A stretch of 9,027 nucleotides of DNA. It comes from Candidatus Zhuqueibacterota bacterium 4572_119. GTDB taxonomy: Bacteria; Zhuqueibacterota; Zhuqueibacteria; Thermofontimicrobiales; Thermofontimicrobiaceae. The stretch spans positions 1-9,027 of the forward strand of contig NBLI01000042.1 in the NCBI GenBank assembly GCA_002084535.1, given 5' to 3'. The position numbers and the translations under genes were made by a program. The stretch's first letter is position 1, and each line of letters begins with the position of its first letter. Below, in pieces: positions 6,788-9,027 of the stretch. A model generated the notes under the pieces. It was not told the origin of the DNA. It searched no databases and saw nothing but the letters and a program-made list of their open reading frames with translations.

Positions 6788-7320
6788 GTCCTGAGATCAA
6801 CAGCTTTATTACCAGATTTGCAAACGGCTTGAATAGATGCGGGATATTTGATTCCCCAGGCAATATCCGCTTCGCCGTTCAACAGGCAAAGACAAAAAAG
6901 AATAGGAAAATTGTTTTTATCGGACGAGGGTTGGATGAAAGAGAAATCGAAGTTTTCCAATATAAAAAACGAGCTCGTGATCCATTGCTGATAAAGGCAG
7001 GAGGAGAATTTAAATTTCTTATTAACATGGTCGATTCCCAATCCTACCCGATAGAAAAATACAGTTTCCGTTTTGTTGGGCTGAGAAAATCGATTAATGG
7101 CATTCATTCTTTACGTTTCGATAAAGATTTAAACACTCCTAGAAGTCGTAATGACTGGGATGACCAAATGCAAGACGCTCCTTCTCATCCGGCCCATCAT
7201 CTTCATATTAATTTTGAAGAAGACAATCATATGAGACTGCCTACTGGGGTTGTTGATCCCTTGATGATTATCGCTTCCATTGATTGTTGGTATCTAAAAG
7301 TCTTATCTGAATTATATTAA
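6784..7320 (+). CDS. Uncharacterised protein with SHPAHHLHINF motif, third gene of the cassette
   Basis: This encodes 178 residues, its ATG overlapping the preceding stop by four bases. I do not recognise the family. The N-terminal third is helical with a basic patch (QQAKTKKNRK, 34-41 region). The centre alternates short strands such as RKIVFIGRGL, EFKFLINMVD and YSFRFVGLR (41-101), as in a beta-sheet fold. The C-terminal part has NDWDDQMQ (123-130), SHPAHHLHINF (134-144), NHMRLPTG (148-155) and a final helix DPLMIIASIDCWYLKVL. The clustered His/Asp residues and the LPTG turn look like an active or metal-binding site, but this is inference. It has no signal peptide or membrane segment. As the last gene of a coupled ATPase cassette it may be the effector or the recognition subunit. 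Confidence 0.75.
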   Translation: MSPEINSFITRFANGLNRCGIFDSPGNIRFAVQQAKTKKNRKIVFIGRGLDEREIEVFQYKKRARDPLLIKAGGEFKFLINMVDSQSYPIEKYSFRFVGLRKSINGIHSLRFDKDLNTPRSRNDWDDQMQDAPSHPAHHLHINFEEDNHMRLPTGVVDPLMIIASIDCWYLKVLSELY

Positions 7321-7353
7321 TGGAGAAGTATAGAAAAGCTACAATATTATTAT

Positions 7354-7660
7354 AATTCTGGGGACATGATACTTAATTCTAACCAGAAAATGCAATGGCT
7401 AAACCGGTGATTTTCGCGTTGGCAGGTTTGATGGGATCAGATAAAGGCAAAAGATTAAAGGCACCCCTTTTTTTGATAAATTTCATTAAAAAATGTCAGA
7501 GCATTTTAGGAGCTTTGAAAATGAAATCTATGATTATAGGATGTTACATCGTGGCTGATCCGAAAATATGTCATGGGAAACCGACTTTCAGGGGCACACG
7601 GATAATGGTTTCCGATGTGCTGAAGCAGATTGAAGAAGGTCTGGCATGGGAAAGTATCAT
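7354..7660 (+). repeat. Direct repeat B (~307 bp), right of the three-gene cassette
   Basis: This is the second copy of the segment at 4550-4857, in the same orientation, starting 33 bases after the stop of the cassette's last gene. It carries the same REP-like hairpin, the same AT-rich stretch, the same AGGAG ribosome binding site (7508-7512) and the same truncated DUF433 start. Beyond GTATCAT (7660) the two copies have no further similarity, and before AATTC (7354) likewise. Confidence 0.88.
7386..7415. repeat. REP-like hairpin, copy 2
   Basis: The same 30-base unit as 4582-4611, with CAATGG instead of CAACGG in the left arm, so its stem is slightly less well paired. The right arm, CCGGTGATTTTC, is unchanged in all three copies. 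Confidence 0.7.
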
Positions 7661-7694
7661 ATTGATGATAAAATATGGCCATATTTGCCTCTAA
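7521..7694 (+). pseudogene. Truncated DUF433 protein (57 aa), copy B
   Basis: ATG 7521 with AGGAG at 7508-7512 begins a 57-residue reading, MKSMIIGCYIVADPKICHGK then PTFRGTRIMVSDVLKQIEEG. It is near-identical to copy A until WESII and then runs into the unrelated tail LMIKYGHICL. The family's C-terminal helix is again missing and no DUF5615 toxin follows. The frame is open upstream to an ATG at 7395, but I prefer 7521. The 7395 ATG lies inside the REP-like hairpin, is ACG in copy A, and its frame is broken there by the single-base indel. It is probably a non-functional antitoxin remnant copied with the repeat. Between it and the next gene (7695-7816) I see no gene. Confidence 0.68.
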
Positions 7695-7816
7695 ACCGCT
7701 TTTTTTAACACAACAAAGGCGGATTTATTAATAGAAAGTTAACACAATACCAAGAGTGAAAATATACCTGGACACATATTACACCTAACTATCCAAAACT
7801 TTTGTGAAGAGGAACT

Positions 7817-8125
7817 ATGCTGAATTTGAATCTGAACATCAAACCCCGGACAGAGGAACGGCTGAAAAAAATTCTTGACTGTGCGGATGATCAGGAAATA
7901 TTTGCACAGAATATTATTGCCTGGCAAATAGCGGAGCTTAAAAAAAGCATACTGAATATCCGGTTGGATATCAGAGAGTTTGAAGACAGATACAGTATGA
8001 GTGCGGAAGATTTCTACCGCCGTTTTGAGCAGAGCGAGGCGGATGACACGGAAGATTTCATAATCTGGTCGGGGCTTTATGAAATGCTATGTGAAAATGA
8101 GCGGCGTCTGAAAGGCTTGGAATGA
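7817..8125 (+). CDS. Antitoxin of a TumA/TumE-like toxin-antitoxin pair
   Basis: This encodes 102 residues; AAGAGGA (7807-7813) lies just before the ATG. The N-terminus, LNLNIKPRTEERLKKILDCA (residues 3-22), looks like a short strand-helix DNA-binding or dimerisation segment. A charged helix follows, and then the pattern YSMSAEDFYRRFEQSEADDT (59-78) with DFIIWSGLYEM. This 'Y-x-M-S-x-E-x-F-x-x-x-F-E ... D-x-x-x-W' layout is typical of small antitoxins encoded upstream of TumE (DUF6516) toxins. The next gene overlaps by four bases (ATGA), the usual antitoxin-first arrangement. The protein probably binds the toxin through its acidic C-terminal part and represses its own promoter, as type II antitoxins do; no operator was identified. 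Confidence 0.72.
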   Translation: MLNLNLNIKPRTEERLKKILDCADDQEIFAQNIIAWQIAELKKSILNIRLDIREFEDRYSMSAEDFYRRFEQSEADDTEDFIIWSGLYEMLCENERRLKGLE

Positions 8126-8499
8126 TACAGGAATATTTCACCCGGATTGAAAATATTCTTCAAAACTTTCCGAAAATCCGCTCATATATGGTAAGAACGA
8201 AAGTTTACAGCGTCAGACAGGGATTCATAAGCGGGTCGGTCGTCTTTGACAATGAGCATGCCCTGGACTTTGCCGAGGTGAAAGACACTGATATAAGGAG
8301 CAAGGTCAAGTACCGTTATCAGTATATGAACGAAAACCGGGAAATGATCTTCAGCTATGACAATGCGCCTCATCACAGACATATTGGCACCTTTCCTCAT
8401 CACAAACATATTCCTGATGATGTATGGGAAAGTTCCGAACCCGATTTGGATGATATATTGTTTGAGATTGCCCGCGCATTTCGTGAAAACCGAGCCTAG
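8122..8499 (+). CDS. TumE-family toxin (DUF6516)
   Basis: This encodes 125 residues, its ATG overlapping the antitoxin stop. The sequence has the DUF6516/TumE signature. There is a strand region GFISGSVVFDNEHALDFAEV (about 34-53), then KVKYRYQYMNENREMIFSYD (about 61-80) and NAPHHRHIGTFPHHKHI (81-97), ending in DDILFEIARAFRE. The paired His motifs APHH and FPHHKH are the conserved feature of the family and probably form the active site. TumE proteins are toxin halves of a type II toxin-antitoxin pair; the biochemical target is not evident from the sequence. Length and motif order are those of a complete, intact member. As part of an accessory region the pair may stabilise neighbouring mobile DNA or act in phage defence. 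Confidence 0.8.
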   Translation: MIQEYFTRIENILQNFPKIRSYMVRTKVYSVRQGFISGSVVFDNEHALDFAEVKDTDIRSKVKYRYQYMNENREMIFSYDNAPHHRHIGTFPHHKHIPDDVWESSEPDLDDILFEIARAFRENRA

Positions 8500-8540
8500 G
8501 TCTGACCAAGGTAACTGCTTGTAATATTGGAGGATAGGTT

Positions 8541-8583
8541 TAAAAACAGGCCGTTTTTATGCCTTAAAACGATGTTTTTAAGG
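8541..8583 (+). terminator. Two adjacent hairpins after the TumE gene; possible terminator
   Basis: TAAAAAC (8541-8547) pairs with GTTTTTA (8553-8559) around AGGCC, and CCTTAAAA (8562-8569) pairs with TTTTAAGG (8576-8583) around CGATGT. Both lie 40-85 bases after the toxin stop. The stems are A/T-rich and no long T run follows, so termination is only possible. In the gap 8500-8752 there is otherwise only the partial repeat and the leader of the next pair. Confidence 0.4.
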
Positions 8584-8617
8584 ATAAGCTAACCCAACGA
8601 AATTCCAAGAAAACAAC

Positions 8618-8669
8618 ACTTAATTTCTAACCAGAAAATGCACCGGATAAACCGGTGATTTTCAGCGTT
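8618..8669. repeat. Third, partial copy of the direct repeat with REP-like hairpin
   Basis: ACTTAATT-CTAACCAGAAAATGC and the bases to GCGTT match the left part of repeats A and B, with small indels. The hairpin unit is 8634-8663. Here its left arm reads GAAAATGCACCGG, giving a complete stem with CCGGTGATTTTC apart from one bulged base. Similarity stops after GCGTT, so only the hairpin core is shared; no DUF433 sequence follows. Confidence 0.75.
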
Positions 8670-8752
8670 ATGCGCAAAAATAGAATCAACAACTGAAAGG
8701 ACATGACACAGTATCATCAACGAGCAAAGCATGAATTTAGAAGGAAGGAACT

Positions 8753-8986
8753 ATGCAAGCAATAGAAATGAAAGCACAAGTAACAAATAAACATGAGATT
8801 ATTCTCAAATTACCAGAAAGCATACGACATGGAACGGTAAAAGTAATCATTATGTATGATGAGGAAACAGAAACATCGCCTGAAAAAAAGCAACGTCAAT
8901 TTGGTCAATTCAAAGAACCGTTTTTTATAGCGGATGATTTTGATAGTGAATTACCTGATTCGTTTTGGTTGGGGGAACAGGTATGA
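8753..8986 (+). CDS. vapB: VapB-type antitoxin, DUF2281-like
   Basis: This encodes 77 residues. AAGGAAGGA (8741-8749) precedes the ATG; a second in-frame ATG lies five codons later, but the first fits the site better. The N-terminal half, AQVTNKHEIILKLPESIRHG (residues 8-27) with TVKVIIMYDEE, is a swapped-hairpin, AbrB/VapB-like segment found in DUF2281 antitoxins. The C-terminal half, FGQFKEPFFIADDFDSELPD (50-69) followed by SFW, is the family's toxin-binding tail, where 'I/M-x-DDFD-x-x-L' is conserved. The stop overlaps the start of a PIN-domain gene by four bases, the normal VapBC order. It should bind and silence that toxin and autoregulate the operon. GGAACTATG at the start codon is shared with the TumA-like antitoxin start at 7817. 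Confidence 0.82.
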   Translation: MQAIEMKAQVTNKHEIILKLPESIRHGTVKVIIMYDEETETSPEKKQRQFGQFKEPFFIADDFDSELPDSFWLGEQV

Positions 8987-9027
8987 AATTGTTATTGGAT
9001 ACACATATTTTTCTTTGGCTTAATTTT
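8983..9027 (+). CDS. vapC: VapC toxin, PIN domain (5' end only)
   Basis: Fifteen codons are visible before the window ends: MKLLLDTHIFLWLNF. The first strand, LLLDTH-x-x-LW, is the start of a PIN domain, and Asp6 is the first of the acidic metal-binding residues. The 'DTHIFLW' form is typical of VapC toxins paired with DUF2281-type antitoxins. VapC proteins are Mg-dependent RNases, often acting on initiator tRNA or rRNA; the target of this one cannot be told. The ATG overlaps the antitoxin stop by four bases, so its translation is coupled to that of its antidote. Confidence 0.85.
   Translation, partial: MKLLLDTHIFLWLNF

Noticed and set aside
6685..7107. Minus-strand 140-residue reading across the second and third cassette genes
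   Set aside because: It spans two coupled plus-strand genes, shows no domain pattern and has no ribosome binding site worth noting.
7395..7520. Extension of the DUF433 reading to an upstream ATG at 7395 (99 residues in total)
   Set aside because: The ATG lies within the REP-like hairpin, is ACG in the other copy, and the frame is broken there by a one-base indel. ATG 7521 has an AGGAG site and starts at the family's usual N-terminus.
8182..8409. Minus-strand 75-residue reading opposite the TumE gene
   Set aside because: The plus strand carries the clear TumE signature; the antisense frame has no recognisable feature.

Overview
This is an accessory, defence-type segment of a bacterial chromosome. 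It opens with the tail of a core metabolic gene, a family 5 peptide/nickel-type ABC transporter binding protein (1-168), and then moves through AT-rich cargo genes separated by repeats. The mix of DUF433 remnants, TumE/TumA and VapBC toxin-antitoxin (TA) modules, REP-like hairpins and translationally overlapping gene pairs (ATGA) fits a repeat-rich Gram-negative such as a Desulfobacterota-like bacterium. That placement is inference of low confidence; no rRNA or tRNA is present to settle it.

Layout. (1) 1-168: 3' end of the binding-protein gene, then a 13-bp inverted repeat (196-255). (2) 331-611: a foldback repeat element with nested small palindromes. (3) 785-4426: a DUF262/DUF1524 (GmrSD-like, type IV restriction) locus. 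Its first gene has lost its middle and changed frame at about 1416-1426, while the HNH nuclease part remains. A second, apparently full-length DUF262 gene follows two bases later. (4) 4550-4857 and 7354-7660: two roughly 308-bp direct repeats, each carrying a REP-like hairpin and a truncated DUF433 gene. They bracket a tightly packed three-gene cassette (4978-7320). (5) 7817-8499: a TumA/TumE-like TA pair. (6) 8618-8669: a third, partial copy of the repeat. (7) 8753-9027: a VapB (DUF2281-like)/VapC pair, cut by the window end.

The most interesting part is the cassette. It has an intact P-loop AAA/STAND-like ATPase (4978-6297), a small protein that looks like a P-loop ATPase domain stripped of its Walker motifs (6317-6787), and a protein of unknown family with a conserved-looking His-rich SHPAHHLHINF segment (6784-7320). 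The compact layout argues that the three products work together. An ATP-driven sensor/switch with a pseudo-ATPase partner and an uncharacterised third component is a reasonable working hypothesis, and the flanking direct repeats would let the unit be gained or lost by recombination. None of these functional readings has been tested here.
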